Positions 36,527 through 45,896 of a stretch of 64,000 bases of DNA are shown here, piece after piece. The first letter of the stretch is position 1. Each line of letters starts with the position of its first letter. The translations under genes and the position numbers were made by a program. This DNA comes from Saprospiraceae bacterium (GTDB lineage Bacteria; Bacteroidota; Bacteroidia; Chitinophagales; Saprospiraceae), in the NCBI GenBank assembly GCA_016710585.1, contig JADJVN010000001.1, forward strand, positions 186,001 to 250,000, written 5' to 3'. The notes beneath the pieces were generated by a model. That model was not told where the DNA came from. It was given only the letters and a program-made list of their open reading frames with translations, and made no database searches.

Positions 36527-36801
36527 GGGATCAAGTCTTTACCTTATAAATTAATTTACACTAAATAAATTGCTTAAAAATGGATAACCATTCCCAAAAA
36601 TAAGATTTTTTATTTTAAAATTTTATGAAAATTAATTATCTACAAATTAATATTGATTACATATATTTTATACTGCAATCCTTATACATACGCTTTAAAT
36701 AAAATTGTAAATTGTACCATCATTTGGACTTCTGGTTCACAATCCGTTCTCTTGTTTGGAAATAATTAAAAGTAAAAAATGAAACTAATTCTCAAAAACG
36801 A

Positions 36802-37245
36802 CTAGTTTTTATTTAGATAGAGCTTCATTGCTTGTGTATCATTCACTGATGAACACAAGCCAAAATTATCCTGAACTATAGCTACAGTCCTATAAATGGT
36901 ATGGATGTTTTCAGGCGTAATGAGATGAATATCAAATTCTGCTATCAATTCTGAACCTGCCTTAGCTATTTGCAGCTCCTTACAACAAATGCTAAATTCC
37001 TTTTTACTTTCATCATCGTTGAAATAAATTTTATATTTTTCAAGATTTGAATGATCCAATTGATTGATGTCTATCCAATCAAAAACTGAAGCAACAATAC
37101 ATGAATCTGATTTAGGAATACAAAATATTCTACTGCTATGACAGTGAATAGAAGACCGAGAAATGGAGCTAGATTTTCTTTAACCCAAAAATATAATGAT
37201 TGAAATTATTAGGAGTATAAATAGAAGGAATGGTGAAAATCTCAT
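36802..37245 (-). pseudogene. Hypothetical membrane-anchored protein with an in-frame TAA
   Basis: From an ATG at 37245 the frame encodes MRFSPFLLFILLIISIIIFL (a clear membrane anchor or signal), then G and a TAA (37180-37182, codon 22). It stays open for another 125 codons to 36802, ending DNFGLCSSVNDTQAMKLYLN. Only weak starts (TTG at 37059) exist after the stop. It may be one gene with a nonsense mutation, or a 21-residue peptide followed by a non-ATG-started hypothetical protein. No family is recognised. Confidence 0.4.
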
Positions 37246-37274
37246 AGTGTTACACAGTATGCGACACAATAAAA

Positions 37275-37511
37275 TTATTTATGTGCAATTTTTTTTATTT
37301 GGTCTATCATCCCTGCTGATACAGAAGGTCTGTGGACACGCTCTTTAATTTTTTCTCGGATGGTTCTTTCGCGGTTAAATACTTCTGGTCCATTGGGATG
37401 GCTTTGGATTTCATTAAAAATATTTTCCTTCTCATTGGTCTGAGAATCGTTTTCAAAATACAATGAAATCCTACGCTTTAATTCTGTAAAATTAAAATCT
37501 TCCATATTCAA
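37275..37511 (-). CDS. Putative anti-sigma factor of the adjacent ECF sigma, lacking zinc ligands
   Basis: A 78-residue cytoplasmic protein encoded 27 bases after the ECF sigma gene. Its pattern (ISLYFENDSQTNEKENIFNE, IQSHPNGPEVFNRERTIREK, then a basic C-terminus VSAGMIDQIKKIAHK) aligns by eye with small zinc-binding anti-sigma factors, in which H-x3-C-x2-C follows the helix. Here the motif reads HPNGPEVF with no cysteine, so zinc-based redox sensing seems lost. The assignment rests on position and pattern. Confidence 0.55.
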   Translation of the reverse strand: MNMEDFNFTELKRRISLYFENDSQTNEKENIFNEIQSHPNGPEVFNRERTIREKIKERVHRPSVSAGMIDQIKKIAHK

Positions 37512-37538
37512 AACTTTTTATCATCCATTATATAAAAT

Positions 37539-38132
37539 TTATTCCATTAAATCTTCATCACTGCGATGATCTTTATATCCCATCGACATTGCGTAATTCT
37601 TCAATTTATCTTTGAGCATATTCCTCGCTCGAAACAATCTACTTCTTACGGTTCCTATTGGTATGTCGATGATTTTTGCAATCTCTTCATACGTAAATCC
37701 CTCAATGTCACATAGCAAAATTACTGTTCGGAAATCAATAGGTAAAGAATTTACAGCAGAACTAACTTCATCACCCATCATCTCATCGAAAATCTCTTCT
37801 CGAAGATCAAAGTAACTACTCATACTACTGCTTTCATCTCCATCTTGAAAGCCTACCACTTCTTCATAATCAACTTGAGTGGGCCGCTTATTTTTCTTGC
37901 GGTACTGGTTGATATATGCATTCTTCAATATCTTAAACAACCAAGCTTTCGCATTAGTTCCCTCTTCATACTTTTCTATGAATCTAAATGCTTTTAGATA
38001 GGTCTCTTGAACCAAATCTTGTGCGTCGACCTCATTATATGTCAAATGAAAGGCAAAGGTATTTAGGGAATCTATATGCGGTAAAAACTCCTCTTCAAAT
38101 AGTGCTTCGGGACTTCTTTTTTCCTTATCCAA
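37539..38132 (-). CDS. ECF-type RNA polymerase sigma factor
   Basis: A 197-residue sigma-70 family protein. Region 2 lies at about 25-95 (VDAQDLVQETYLKAFRFIEK, NAKAWLFKILKNAYINQYRK). Region 4 lies at about 125-180 (LPIDFRTVILLCDIEGFTYE, EIAKIIDIPIGTVRSRLFRA). It resembles the RpoE/SigH-like group. It is co-transcribed with the small putative anti-sigma gene, a regulator pair. Confidence 0.92.
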   Translation of the reverse strand: MDKEKRSPEALFEEEFLPHIDSLNTFAFHLTYNEVDAQDLVQETYLKAFRFIEKYEEGTNAKAWLFKILKNAYINQYRKKNKRPTQVDYEEVVGFQDGDESSSMSSYFDLREEIFDEMMGDEVSSAVNSLPIDFRTVILLCDIEGFTYEEIAKIIDIPIGTVRSRLFRARNMLKDKLKNYAMSMGYKDHRSDEDLME

Positions 38133-38267
38133 GATAACAGAATATTTTTTTACAAAGAAAAGGATATTTTATGAATTAAGGACATTTTTCTCCTCATTAC
38201 ATGGATTTCAAACTATTTTGACTAATTATAAAGTAATATCAGTCTTAAGATAAGGAAACTAGTTGTC

Positions 38268-40850
38268 CTAGAAAAAGGCCTTGATGCCACCAAATAATCC
38301 AGATGAAGCATAAGGCACTGGGTAATTCAAACGATAGAAATAATCTATCGAAAACAGATGAAATATATTCTCTATACCGACGCCAAGTTCTACATAAGGC
38401 TTTCCATTGGCCAAGGCAAACTTCGCTGGAGCATTTAAAACTTTATTTTCCTCAGTCATATCACCCCAAAATGCATTGAAGGAAAAACGTTCTCTCCAAC
38501 CCAATTTTTTTATTGCAGGGACGAGATCAAAAAAACTTCCTCCCAAAGCAAGTCTCGATTGAATTAATGCATATTTATCTGCGGCAAATTCAAATTTATT
38601 CATAGTATTGAATAAATATCTTGAAGCGAAATAACTGTCGTTTCCTCGTGGAATGTAGGCTAATAAAGCAGGTACTTTTCCAAATACCTGTCCTAATTCT
38701 GCATTCCAAATATAATTTATTTTAGCAGTGACTCTTGTATTATGCAATATACCTAAACTCAACTTATAATAATCAAAATCACCTTTCTGAGTAGGGATAT
38801 TTTTTGAAAAAGTCAAATTTGCAGTAGGATATTTACTAGCAATACTTTTTCGTTGGTAATCGAATATTCTGGATCTTTCACGCCAAGAATAACGCAATGA
38901 AATACTTGCTTCAGTAGTGTGTAAATTATTCTTCAAAGGATTTACATCCGGTGTCTTCTCTGGACTTATAAACTCTGGATTTTGGAATGGAAACTCAAAA
39001 GCTGGAATTAAATTGCGATTTGCAAGTCCCAATCTAAGATACCAATTTGAATAAAATTGCTGGTCATGAGTCAGTACTATTTGTTCTTGAAGTGTTCGAT
39101 AAAATGGAACATTTTTTCTAAAGATTGAATTTACGATATTATCAGCATCCAATGCATCATACCACTCAGAAGCAATTAAGAAATCTTGCCCATAGAACAA
39201 TTCTGTTTTAGAATATGGCTGCAGAGACCATAACTGTTTTAAGCCTAAACTGCCTTTCCACTTTTGGTCTTTAGTTCCATACGCTATATGTCCATACAAT
39301 CCTGTTTTTTTCAATAGTGCTTCATCTGTCCTCACTCTCAATCTAAACCTCGTCCCTTCGATTTCATTTCTGCTCACAAGTGATCCATAAGGACCAATCC
39401 AAGCAACATCTTTCCAGAAGTACCATCCTGAGACAATAGTTTTAAAAGTTTTATCCTTTATCATTTGTGCCCTATCATTTTTTATTGCATCAGCCATCCC
39501 ATATATCGCCTTCTCATGTGCTTTTAAAGTGTCTGGCCTCGCCATTGCCCAAAACGCTTCATCATGATTGGTATCATAGATACGAGTTACAACTGCTGCT
39601 CCAGTTTTTGTTGCTTGATTAGATTTGTCTGGATCATTTATTTTGAAATCTGAATAATTGGCTTCAATCCTGGCTAATAATTTTTTATTGTCCATAGATA
39701 CAGGAATAGGGATCCCTATTAAATCTAAACCAGATTCATACTGCATTATAATTTGACTATACGCCTTTACCCAGACAGCTTGATTGTTTTTCAAATTCTT
39801 TGCTTGAACAAATGATTCCTTAATATCCATTCGCTCTATATAATTGATATTTGCCTCTTTACTTAATCTGAGATCTGCCTGAACTAAAGCATATGTACTA
39901 TCATTAATCACTATAGTTCCAGTGAATACATTGCCAGTCCAAGATTTGGGGATCATTTGTAGTGTTATATTATAATGATTATTCTCCAAAGCCAAACTAT
40001 CCTCAATAAAATAATCATAATACAACAATGCTGTTGATCCTATTGGGCTAGCAAATGTTTTATTGTAAATTGTTATTTTAGATTCATACAAGTTAATTGG
40101 AACATCTATTCTACAAATATGCTCTAATAATTTATCACTTTCAAGGTTTGTTTTTTTGACAGCGATTATACTTTCACTCTCGCCAAATGGATTATTCGTC
40201 TGAGTGAATTCTGAAATTTTTTCACTAAAAAACAAAGGTGTCACATCAATCTCTTCGTTTGATTTCCCGATAGCTTTATTATAGGCTTTCGCCCTTGAAG
40301 CAAATAGGACATCAAGACCGCCATTTTTTTTCACTGCGCCAACATCTTTTGTGCTGACTTCACTTTTTACCCAACGACGTGAATCCATTCTATCGATATT
40401 TGATGGATTATTCTGTTCATTAAACAGCAATACTTTTTTCATCAAAGTTTTTCCTGGATTTGGATCAGCCCTGATAACAACTTCACTTAAGGCACTACTG
40501 CTCAAACTTAAATGGATATCAAAAAATTGATTGACATTTTTTGGATCCAAATAAATACTTTGAGAATTATAACCCAAGAATGAAATCACTAAAGAATCAT
40601 TCAACTTCACGTTTGCCTTGAATTGGAACTTGCCCAATGAGTCTGTATAGCTTCCCGCACTTCGACTGGATAAGGTCACCGTGGCAAAAGAAATATATTC
40701 ACCAGTCTCTGCATCTCTTACTACACCTCTCAATATTGAAGATTTTTGAGAAAATAATATATTAAAAAGAGATATGAGGATCAGGATTGTAAGACAAATG
40801 TTTTTATTTATTAATGTCAATTTTTTTAGAATTAATTTTTGAAATCTCAA
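38268..40850 (-). CDS. DUF5686 outer-membrane protein with carboxypeptidase-like regulatory domain
   Basis: An 860-residue protein with an N-terminal signal (LTILILISLFNILFSQ). A CarboxypepD_reg-like beta domain follows (about 37-130: ILRGVVRDAETGEYISFATV, GSYTDSLGKFQFKA). The long C-terminal part fits the DUF5686 family and ends in amphipathic strands and an aromatic terminus (GGIKAFF), as expected of an outer-membrane barrel. No TonB box or plug domain was seen, so it is not an ordinary SusC-type receptor. The substrate is unknown. Confidence 0.8.
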   Translation of the reverse strand: MRFQKLILKKLTLINKNICLTILILISLFNILFSQKSSILRGVVRDAETGEYISFATVTLSSRSAGSYTDSLGKFQFKANVKLNDSLVISFLGYNSQSIYLDPKNVNQFFDIHLSLSSSALSEVVIRADPNPGKTLMKKVLLFNEQNNPSNIDRMDSRRWVKSEVSTKDVGAVKKNGGLDVLFASRAKAYNKAIGKSNEEIDVTPLFFSEKISEFTQTNNPFGESESIIAVKKTNLESDKLLEHICRIDVPINLYESKITIYNKTFASPIGSTALLYYDYFIEDSLALENNHYNITLQMIPKSWTGNVFTGTIVINDSTYALVQADLRLSKEANINYIERMDIKESFVQAKNLKNNQAVWVKAYSQIIMQYESGLDLIGIPIPVSMDNKKLLARIEANYSDFKINDPDKSNQATKTGAAVVTRIYDTNHDEAFWAMARPDTLKAHEKAIYGMADAIKNDRAQMIKDKTFKTIVSGWYFWKDVAWIGPYGSLVSRNEIEGTRFRLRVRTDEALLKKTGLYGHIAYGTKDQKWKGSLGLKQLWSLQPYSKTELFYGQDFLIASEWYDALDADNIVNSIFRKNVPFYRTLQEQIVLTHDQQFYSNWYLRLGLANRNLIPAFEFPFQNPEFISPEKTPDVNPLKNNLHTTEASISLRYSWRERSRIFDYQRKSIASKYPTANLTFSKNIPTQKGDFDYYKLSLGILHNTRVTAKINYIWNAELGQVFGKVPALLAYIPRGNDSYFASRYLFNTMNKFEFAADKYALIQSRLALGGSFFDLVPAIKKLGWRERFSFNAFWGDMTEENKVLNAPAKFALANGKPYVELGVGIENIFHLFSIDYFYRLNYPVPYASSGLFGGIKAFF

Positions 40851-40881
40851 GCAAAAATATGCGTTTATTTATATATTTCTA

Positions 40882-41127
40882 TTAATCTTTATTTTTTCTT
40901 TTTGGGACTGGATCCTCTCCGAAACTTCCCCAAGGATGGCATCTACTAATGCGTTTCAAACCCAACCAGCTGCCTTTAAATATTCCCCATTCCTTTAATG
41001 CTTGGATCATATAATTTGAACAAGTAGGCTCAAATCGACAGTTTTTCCCCAAAAGTGGGGAGATTAACCATTGATAACACTTTATTGGAAAAATTAATAG
41101 ATATGCTAAAAATTTCAAAGCTGACAT
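40882..41127 (-). CDS. yidD: Membrane protein insertion efficiency factor YidD
   Basis: An 81-residue YidD homologue: CYQWLISPLLGKNCRFEPTC, SNYMIQALKEWGIFKGSWLG, RISRCHPWGSFGEDPVP. The three conserved cysteines are present. YidD aids YidC-dependent insertion at the inner membrane. Here it is not next to rnpA/yidC but divergent from an OsmC gene. Confidence 0.93.
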   Translation of the reverse strand: MSALKFLAYLLIFPIKCYQWLISPLLGKNCRFEPTCSNYMIQALKEWGIFKGSWLGLKRISRCHPWGSFGEDPVPKRKNKD

Positions 41128-41145
41128 TTTATTATCCTTATTAAC

Positions 41146-41153
41146 TATATTTG
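41146..41153 (+). promoter_or_regulatory. -7 element for the OsmC gene
   Basis: TATATTTG matches TAnnTTTG, 20 bases before the OsmC start codon at 41174 in the short divergent gap. This is the expected place for a promoter. The -33 element is not clear. Confidence 0.45.
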
Positions 41154-41173
41154 TATACGCAAAGTTTAAGCCG

Positions 41174-41644
41174 ATGAAAATTCACAAATTCGAAACACAG
41201 GTACAATGGACTGGCAACCTAGGCACTGGGACTAAGACTTATACTTCATACTCCAGAGATCATGCTATTTTAGGTAAAGATAAAAAAGAAGTGATCGCGG
41301 CATCTTCTGATCCGATATTTAGAGGAGATAAATCAAAATATAATCCAGAAGAGTTGTTTCTAGCATCTATTGCATCCTGTCATATGCTATGGTATTTGCA
41401 CCTGTGTGCAGATCAAGGAATTACAGTAACGAACTACAAAGATAGTCCCATCGCAGAGTTATTATTGTCGGAAGACGGTTCTGGCAAAATTGAAAACATC
41501 ATTCTACAGCCACAAATTCTCATAAAGGAAAAATCACTAATTGATTTGGCGACTAAATTACATCAAGACGCACATCATTTTTGCTTTATTGCAAGCTCCG
41601 TTAATTCTTCGATTAAAATACAAGCCCATGTTAGTGTGTCGTGA
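41174..41644 (+). CDS. OsmC/Ohr family peroxidase-like protein
   Basis: A 156-residue OsmC-like protein. The family centre NPEELFLASIASCHMLWYLH carries the first catalytic Cys. A second Cys occurs in the later HHFCFIASSV, matching the two-Cys arrangement of OsmC/YhfA hydroperoxide reductases. It is cytoplasmic and would reduce organic hydroperoxides with thiols. The presence of a bacillithiol gene in this genome fits thiol-dependent turnover, but that link is inference. Confidence 0.88.
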   Translation: MKIHKFETQVQWTGNLGTGTKTYTSYSRDHAILGKDKKEVIAASSDPIFRGDKSKYNPEELFLASIASCHMLWYLHLCADQGITVTNYKDSPIAELLLSEDGSGKIENIILQPQILIKEKSLIDLATKLHQDAHHFCFIASSVNSSIKIQAHVSVS

Positions 41645-41732
41645 ATGCTCTTCTGGCATATAAATTATATTGAAAACTTTGAATTTAAAACAAAGCTAAA
41701 CTTGCATTTGTTAATCAAGCAAAATAGAAAAA

Positions 41733-42551
41733 ATGGCTTTTGATTTTAAAATAGATGTAGTCGATAAAAGTTTTAAGAAACCTGTATTGATTGATTTTTG
41801 GGCAGAATGGTGTGGCCCCTGCAAAATACTTGGCCCTATCCTAGAAAGTCTAGAAGCAAACTCTAATGGAAAATGGATATTGGTAAAAATTAATACTGAG
41901 GAAGAGGAGCAAATTGCAAGTTATTTTCGTATTCAGAGTATTCCTCATTGTAAACTAATCTATGAAGGTAAAATAGTAGATGAATTCACAGGCGTCCAGA
42001 CAAAAGAAACTATTGAAAAATGGATTTCAGAAAAATTTAAACTATTAGAAATTGAGGATGAAGTCGAAGAAAAAAAAGAAGACGATTTCGATCAATTATT
42101 AATATTACAAAATAAAATTCCTGATTTACATTTTTATAATTCATTGCTGAGCTATCTAGAAACAAATCCAGAAAATGATCAAGCGCAAAACACGATAATC
42201 AAACATGAGATCTTCTATAATCCTGACCAAGCGATCTCAAGATTAAAATCCTTAAAGGATCAAAAAATAAGTGCCTTTTTAAGTGAAGATTTTGCACTCA
42301 TGAATGAATTTTTAAAAGCTAATTATTCTAAAAAAACTGAACTTGAAATTTCACTTACTAAAATTAGAGAAAATTTACTTAAGGGGCATGAAGAAGAAGC
42401 AATGGAAGACATTATCCAAACACTCATAAAATATCCAAAGCAACTCGATGGAATAGCTAGGAAAATTGGCATTGCACTTTTTCATATTTGGGGTTCTGGC
42501 TATCCGATCACCCAAGAATATAGAAGGCGCTTTGATATGGCCATTTATTAA
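41733..42551 (+). CDS. CnoX/YbbN-like thioredoxin-TPR protein
   Basis: A 272-residue protein with an N-terminal thioredoxin fold (about 1-105; active site WAEWCGPCK) and a C-terminal helical TPR-like region. The end, YRRRFDMAIY, matches YbbN/CnoX proteins. In Proteobacteria CnoX is a chaperedoxin that protects GroEL/DnaK substrates. This protein keeps CGPC, which implies oxidoreductase ability (the E. coli protein has lost it). It is transcribed alone. Confidence 0.85.
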   Translation: MAFDFKIDVVDKSFKKPVLIDFWAEWCGPCKILGPILESLEANSNGKWILVKINTEEEEQIASYFRIQSIPHCKLIYEGKIVDEFTGVQTKETIEKWISEKFKLLEIEDEVEEKKEDDFDQLLILQNKIPDLHFYNSLLSYLETNPENDQAQNTIIKHEIFYNPDQAISRLKSLKDQKISAFLSEDFALMNEFLKANYSKKTELEISLTKIRENLLKGHEEEAMEDIIQTLIKYPKQLDGIARKIGIALFHIWGSGYPITQEYRRRFDMAIY

Positions 42552-42572
42552 AACTAATGCTTTATTTTTAAA

Positions 42573-42602
42573 ATAAAAACACTCCCCATTCAATGAGGAG
42601 TG
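42573..42602 (-). terminator. Terminator of the small basic secreted protein gene
   Basis: A hairpin with arms CACTCC...GGAGTG (42580-42602) is followed on the minus strand by TTTTTATTTT. It lies 28 bases past the stop at 42630. Confidence 0.8.
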
Positions 42603-42629
42603 TGACATGAAAGAAACTAAAACTTTATA

Positions 42630-42947
42630 TTAAAATCTTCGTCTTTGTCCATCGTGTTTTTGATGATACAAATTACGATTTTGTTGTTTTTTCAATTTTC
42701 TCAATTGCCTTTTTTCTGCTTTGGTGATCTTACCATCAGCGAGTGCATGTTTCTTCGCTCTATGAAGATTTTTGTTTTGATGAGCCAGTTGTCTCACTTC
42801 AGGTCTCGTGAGCTCTCCACTTTTGATTCCGTCTTTAATTCTTTCCTTTTTATTTGGATGACAAGAACCTCTAAAATCTCTTTGAGCATCCATTTGTAAT
42901 GTAAATCCTACGAAGAGGATAAATGAAACTAAAATCTTGTTTTTCAT
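42630..42947 (-). CDS. Small, very basic secreted protein
   Basis: 105 residues: signal peptide ILVSFILFVGFTLQMDAQ, then a Lys/Arg/His-rich mature part with two short helical repeats (KKERIKDGIKSGELTRPEVR and KKHALADGKITKAEKRQLRK). These look like degenerate EF-hand-like helix-loop-helix units. Similar short secreted proteins are common in Bacteroidota without an assigned function. Confidence 0.75.
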   Translation of the reverse strand: MKNKILVSFILFVGFTLQMDAQRDFRGSCHPNKKERIKDGIKSGELTRPEVRQLAHQNKNLHRAKKHALADGKITKAEKRQLRKLKKQQNRNLYHQKHDGQRRRF

Positions 42948-43042
42948 AATTCTGATTTTTATTGTATACCTCTTTGACTATCAGTAAACTTTAAAGATTA
43001 ATCTCAAAATGACCTTAACTTTTTTTTAACCCCAAATTTTCC

Positions 43043-43050
43043 TAACTTTG
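43043..43050 (+). promoter_or_regulatory. -7 element for pheT
   Basis: TAACTTTG matches TAnnTTTG, 25 bases before the pheT start codon. A -33 TTG at the usual distance is not evident. Confidence 0.4.
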
Positions 43051-43075
43051 CCTCTGTAAAATTCATCAAATCAAC

Positions 43076-45514
43076 ATGCGTATATCATTAAACTGGCTAA
43101 AGGAAATTATTGAATTAAAAGATAGTCCTGAAAAAATTTCAGAAATATTGTCCTCTTTGGGCTTGGAAGTTGAAGGAATGGAGCGCATTGAGTCAATCAA
43201 AGGCGGATTAAAAGGCGTTATTGTCGGTGAAGTGGTAGAATGTGAAAAGCACCCCAATGCCGACAAACTCAGTCTGACTAAAGTCAATATCGGAGAGAAT
43301 AAATTGCTTCAAATTGTTTGTGGAGCACCTAATGTCGCTAAAGGTCAGAAAGTTTTAGTGGCAACAGAAGGGACTACATTACATCCACTCGATGGAGAAG
43401 CATTTACAATTAAGAGAGGTAAAATAAGAGGAGAAGAATCGCAAGGAATGATATGTGCAGATGATGAGCTTGGTATAGGTCATGATCATTCTGGTATAAA
43501 AATTTTAGCTTCAGATGCTGTCGTAGGACAAGCTGCCGCTGATGCCCTGAATCTAGAATCGGATATCATCTTTGAGATTGGTTTAACTCCGAATAGAGCT
43601 GATGCGACCAATCACATTGGAGTAGCTGCTGATCTTGCTGCATGGTATAAAGTACACCAGAATGAGGATCTGCCTATCATAAATACTGATAAATTAAACT
43701 TAAATAAAACAAATCAAGGAGTCGCTAAAGTTATTCTTGATGACGAGCTAAAATGTCCTCGTTATAGCGGTGTTTGTTTTACAAATATAAAAGTAGGACC
43801 TTCGCCAGAATGGCTACAGAAAAAGATCCTAGCAATGGATCAAAAACCGGTCAATAATGTGGTGGACATCACTAATTTGATCATGTTTGAAACTGGCCAA
43901 CCATTACATGCCTTTGACTTAGATAAAGTGGCGGGAAAAACTTTTTGGATCAAAAGTTTAGCTGAAGGAACAACATTTACTACACTAGATGGTGTGGAAA
44001 GAAAGTTAAGAGCAGAAGACTTGATGATTTGCGATGGAAATGGCCATCCGATGTGTATCGCAGGTGTTTTAGGAGGCAAGGATAGTGGTGTAAGTGATGA
44101 TACAACTTCGATATTTTTAGAATCAGCGCATTTCCAAGCAAATACGATCAGAAAATCAAGCACAAAACATAATATCAGATCTCAAGCTGCTCGAAGCTTT
44201 GAAAAAGGATCTGATCCAAATATTTGTGTTTTGGCTTTAGAAAGAGCTGCATTTTTATTAAAAGATATCTGTGGTGCTGAACAATCCTCTGCGTTGATTG
44301 ACATTTATCACAATCCAATAAATCCTTCTCCGATAGAATTGGATTTGCAATACGTCAATAAATTGAGTGGACTCAATTTAAATAAGGATACGCTTTCAAC
44401 CGTATTATTGGCACTTAAAATGACGATTCAAGATCATCAAAATGGAAAAATGACGGTGTTTGTCCCAACTAATAAACCTGACGTCACTAGACCTGCAGAT
44501 ATCGTTGAAGAAATAAGTCGAGTATATGGTTTAGATAATATTCCGCTTCCAGATAAATTCACTTTTGCAATGCCAAAAGCAAATATTTCGGGATACACTT
44601 TGCGAAAAAAATTATCTGAATCACTTGTAGCAAAAGGATTAAATGAGATCGTCAACCTCTCACTTACTTCTTCAAAAACATGTCTTCAGACTAAGTTATG
44701 GGATGAATCTTCATTTATTTATATCCACAACACATCCAATAGTCACCTTGATATCATGAAACCCAATCTAGTAATTGGTGGCCTAGAATCAATCCAGTAT
44801 AATGCGAATAGACAAAATACGGATCTTGCTTTTTTTGAAATTGCAAAAGAATTCTACAAAAAAGATGAGCAAATCATCGAAACCTCAAAGCTTGGTATTT
44901 GGATGACGGGACTTAACAATCCAAATCATTGGACCTCAGCAAAAGATAAATCAACAGATTTTTACTCCATAAAATCAGTAGTCTTATCTATTTTCACAGA
45001 TTTGAAAATTGAGAAATTAAAAGTCAATGCTGAACATCCATCGGCTATATTTGAATATGGATTAATTTGGTCGCAAGGTCCAAGAAAAATAGCAGAATGC
45101 GGTTTACTAAAGTCAAATCTACTCAAAGCATATGACCTTAAAAAACAGGTGTGGTATGCTGAAATTGAATTGGAATTTTTAAAAGAAAGATTAAATCAAA
45201 AAGCCAAAAAATTTGAAGAATATACTAAGTTCCCAATTGTAAAAAGAGATCTTGCCTTAGTCATTGATAAAAAAATTGCTTTTGACGAGTTAAAACAAAT
45301 CGCCATAAGTACGTGTGGAAAAAATCTCGCAGAGGTTAATGTATTTGATGTGTTTGAAGATGAAAAAAAATTAGGCGAAGGAAAAAAATCATATGCTTTA
45401 AATTTTTCATTTGAAAGTTTGGACAAAAGCCTTGTAGCTGAAGATATAGATCATATAATGTCAAAACTGATCCAAAATTACGAATCAAAAGTATCTGCAA
45501 TTATTAGAAGATAA
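43076..45514 (+). CDS. pheT: Phenylalanyl-tRNA synthetase beta subunit
   Basis: An 812-residue beta chain of the alpha2-beta2 PheRS. The N-terminal MRISLNWLKEII is followed by the tRNA-binding EMAP-like domain (about 40-150: EVVECEKHPNADKLSLTKV). Next come the B3/B4 editing domain (PRYSGVCFTN, DITNLIMFETGQPLHAFDLD), the B5 domain (DVTRPADIVEEISRVYG), the catalytic-like module and a C-terminal FDX-ACB anticodon domain (FPIVKRDLALVIDKKIAFDE). It is complete. pheS is not next to it. Confidence 0.96.
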   Translation: MRISLNWLKEIIELKDSPEKISEILSSLGLEVEGMERIESIKGGLKGVIVGEVVECEKHPNADKLSLTKVNIGENKLLQIVCGAPNVAKGQKVLVATEGTTLHPLDGEAFTIKRGKIRGEESQGMICADDELGIGHDHSGIKILASDAVVGQAAADALNLESDIIFEIGLTPNRADATNHIGVAADLAAWYKVHQNEDLPIINTDKLNLNKTNQGVAKVILDDELKCPRYSGVCFTNIKVGPSPEWLQKKILAMDQKPVNNVVDITNLIMFETGQPLHAFDLDKVAGKTFWIKSLAEGTTFTTLDGVERKLRAEDLMICDGNGHPMCIAGVLGGKDSGVSDDTTSIFLESAHFQANTIRKSSTKHNIRSQAARSFEKGSDPNICVLALERAAFLLKDICGAEQSSALIDIYHNPINPSPIELDLQYVNKLSGLNLNKDTLSTVLLALKMTIQDHQNGKMTVFVPTNKPDVTRPADIVEEISRVYGLDNIPLPDKFTFAMPKANISGYTLRKKLSESLVAKGLNEIVNLSLTSSKTCLQTKLWDESSFIYIHNTSNSHLDIMKPNLVIGGLESIQYNANRQNTDLAFFEIAKEFYKKDEQIIETSKLGIWMTGLNNPNHWTSAKDKSTDFYSIKSVVLSIFTDLKIEKLKVNAEHPSAIFEYGLIWSQGPRKIAECGLLKSNLLKAYDLKKQVWYAEIELEFLKERLNQKAKKFEEYTKFPIVKRDLALVIDKKIAFDELKQIAISTCGKNLAEVNVFDVFEDEKKLGEGKKSYALNFSFESLDKSLVAEDIDHIMSKLIQNYESKVSAIIRR

Positions 45515-45550
45515 TTTTCAAATTCTGAAACTAAATTAGATTCTATTCTT

Positions 45551-45889
45551 ATGGCATACAATGAATCCTTGGCTGAAAAACTCAGATTAAATCTTCGAAC
45601 TAAAATGTCAGTCGAAGAAAAAAAGATGATGGGTGGACTTTGTATTATAGTAGATGAAAAAATGTGTGTTGGAATAATTAAAGATGAAATCATGTTAAGG
45701 GTAAATCCTGAACTCGTCGATACATTAATCCAAAAACAAGGTTGTAGATTAATGGATTTCACTAAAAGACCTATGAAAGGTTATATCTATATAGATGAAA
45801 CTGCATTTTCAACCAATAAAGAATTACAACAATGGATTCAATACGCCTTGGATTATAATCCTACAGCAAAATCATCAAAGAAAAAATAG
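45551..45889 (+). CDS. TfoX N-terminal domain protein
   Basis: 112 residues matching the TfoX/Sxy N-terminal domain: KKMMGGLCIIVDEKMCVGII, MLRVNPEL, GYIYIDETAFSTNKELQQWI. In Gammaproteobacteria TfoX regulates competence, but stand-alone N-domain proteins in Bacteroidota have no known role. It starts 36 bases after pheT and could share its transcript. Confidence 0.82.
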   Translation: MAYNESLAEKLRLNLRTKMSVEEKKMMGGLCIIVDEKMCVGIIKDEIMLRVNPELVDTLIQKQGCRLMDFTKRPMKGYIYIDETAFSTNKELQQWIQYALDYNPTAKSSKKK

Positions 45890-45896
45890 ATAAAAA

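Noticed and set aside
38268..40850. TonB-dependent (SusC-like) receptor
   Set aside because: The CarboxypepD_reg domain fits, but no plug domain or TonB box is visible and the body matches DUF5686.
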